Below are positions 63,388 through 64,000 of a DNA stretch of 64,000 nt, in pieces (the first letter of the stretch is position 1; every line of letters starts with the position of its first letter). The position numbers were made by a program, and so were the translations under genes. This DNA is from XN24 sp035514535. GTDB lineage: Bacteria > Pseudomonadota > Gammaproteobacteria > Steroidobacterales > XN24. A model generated the notes under the pieces. The model saw nothing but the letters and a program-made list of their open reading frames with translations. It was not told where the DNA came from and made no database searches. Where the stretch lies: the NCBI GenBank assembly GCA_035514535.1, contig DATKAZ010000069.1:1-64000 (forward strand), read 5' to 3'.

Positions 63388-64000
63388 AGAATGTTCTCAT
63401 CACCGGGACCTCCTCCGGCCTGGGGCGCAGTATTGCGCTGGGGCTCGCCGCTTCCGGCTGGCAGGTATTCGCCGGCGTGCGGAAGATCGAGGACGCCGAG
63501 TCGCTGGCGGCGGAGGCGGAAGGGGATCTCGTCCCGCTGCAGCTCGACGTCACCCGGCGCGAGGCCGTGGCCACGAGCATCGCGCAGCTGGCCGACGCCA
63601 CCGGCGGCGAGCTGCACGGGCTGATCAACAATGCCGGCGTCTACCTGGGCGGGCCGCTCGAACTGATGCGCGCCGGGGAAATCGAGCAGACGTTCAGCGT
63701 CAACGTCGTCGGGCTGTTGCGCGTCACGCAGGCCTGCCTGCCGCTGCTGCGGGCCGCGCAGGGCACGCTCATCAACATCAGCTCGATCTCCGGCCTGGTC
63801 GCCCTGCCCGGCGTCAGCGTGTATGCCGGCTCAAAGTACGCCGTCGAGGCGGTCACCGACTCGCTGCGCGTCGAACTCGAGCCCTTCGGCGTGAAGGTCG
63901 TGGCAATCGAGCCGGGCGGCATCAGGACACCTCTCTGGGAGAAAGGCGCGGCACGCGACGCCGCGATGCCCGACGACGCGGCCACGACCGCCCTCCGCGA
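63384..64000 (+). CDS. SDR-family oxidoreductase, N-terminal part
   Basis: The gene starts ATG inside the stop of the Calx-beta gene (ATGA) and runs off the window after 205 codons. It is a classical SDR: LITGTSSGLGRSIAL for the dinucleotide, INNAGVYLGGPLE, NISSISGLVALPGVSVYAGSKYAVEAV with the Ser-Tyr-Lys set, and IEPGGIRTPLWEK. This resembles short-chain dehydrogenases acting on lipophilic or steroid-like substrates (IEPGGIRT-P type); the exact substrate is unknown. Confidence 0.88.
   Translation, partial: MKNVLITGTSSGLGRSIALGLAASGWQVFAGVRKIEDAESLAAEAEGDLVPLQLDVTRREAVATSIAQLADATGGELHGLINNAGVYLGGPLELMRAGEIEQTFSVNVVGLLRVTQACLPLLRAAQGTLINISSISGLVALPGVSVYAGSKYAVEAVTDSLRVELEPFGVKVVAIEPGGIRTPLWEKGAARDAAMPDDAATTALR

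Overview
The window is 64 kb of very GC-rich chromosomal DNA with dense, mostly housekeeping genes. Stop and start codons often overlap (ATGA, GTGA, TTGA), and GTG and TTG starts are common. The block rho - trxA - rhlB (rhlB divergent), together with PlsB, a YrfG-type nucleotidase, CysQ plus a DUF3301 protein and a YdcH-type protein, points to a gammaproteobacterium. The fatty aldehyde/acyl-CoA reductase closely resembles the Marinobacter enzyme, so an aerobic, probably marine or saline heterotroph is likely; the family cannot be fixed from the sequence alone. I see no rRNA, tRNA, CRISPR array, insertion sequence or prophage.

Layout. 1-1.3 kb: end of a flavin/ferredoxin-type reductase, a 27-residue membrane peptide, a DUF2061 protein and a triheme cytochrome c. 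1.4-10 kb (minus): a ten-gene Mrp/Mbh-type cation/proton antiporter operon in the order E, F, G, MbhD, MbhE-MnhB, C, D, followed by three further NuoL/M/N-like subunits, two of which lack key proton-channel residues. 10-17.4 kb: AbgT transporter, unknown membrane protein, glutamine amidotransferase, ABC exporter, diguanylate cyclase, LrgB/LrgA. 17.4-23.1 kb: rho, trxA, rhlB, nucleotidase, cysQ, DUF3301, YdcH. 23.1-30.2 kb (minus): operon for a DUF1302 barrel, a DUF1329 periplasmic protein, a YCF48 propeller and an RND/MMPL transporter. 30.4-36.9 kb: plsB, then a trehalose operon otsB - GH15 - otsA. 36.9-42.1 kb: methyltransferase, lipoprotein, SDR, a repeat-rich spacer with two covarying hairpin elements, a hydrolase, the two-domain reductase, and an alkyltransferase-like gene whose two ends lie inside copies of a palindromic repeat. 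42.1-46.3 kb: two DUF697 GTPases and a sodium:solute symporter. 46.4-52.7 kb: DUF885 peptidase-like protein, 5-oxoprolinase and gamma-glutamylcyclotransferase. 52.7-54.3 kb: an orphan contractile-tail sheath-like protein. 54.3-64 kb: a cysteine-less glutaredoxin-DUF3429 fusion, a PLP enzyme, an amidohydrolase lipoprotein, an FAD oxidoreductase, an EamA transporter, a 53-residue protein, a rhomboid protease, a CHAD protein, a Calx-beta/CFI-box protein and a truncated SDR.

Metabolic themes are ion homeostasis (Mrp-like complex), compatible solutes (trehalose synthesis beside a GH15 enzyme), membrane and storage lipids (PlsB, acyl reductase, DUF1302/1329/RND export-type system) and the gamma-glutamyl cycle (cyclotransferase plus oxoprolinase). 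The most unusual items are the covarying hairpin pair at 38.76-39.08 kb, the repeat-embedded alkyltransferase-like gene at 41.7-42.1 kb, the lone sheath protein translationally coupled to a gamma-glutamylcyclotransferase, and the degenerate antiporter subunits.
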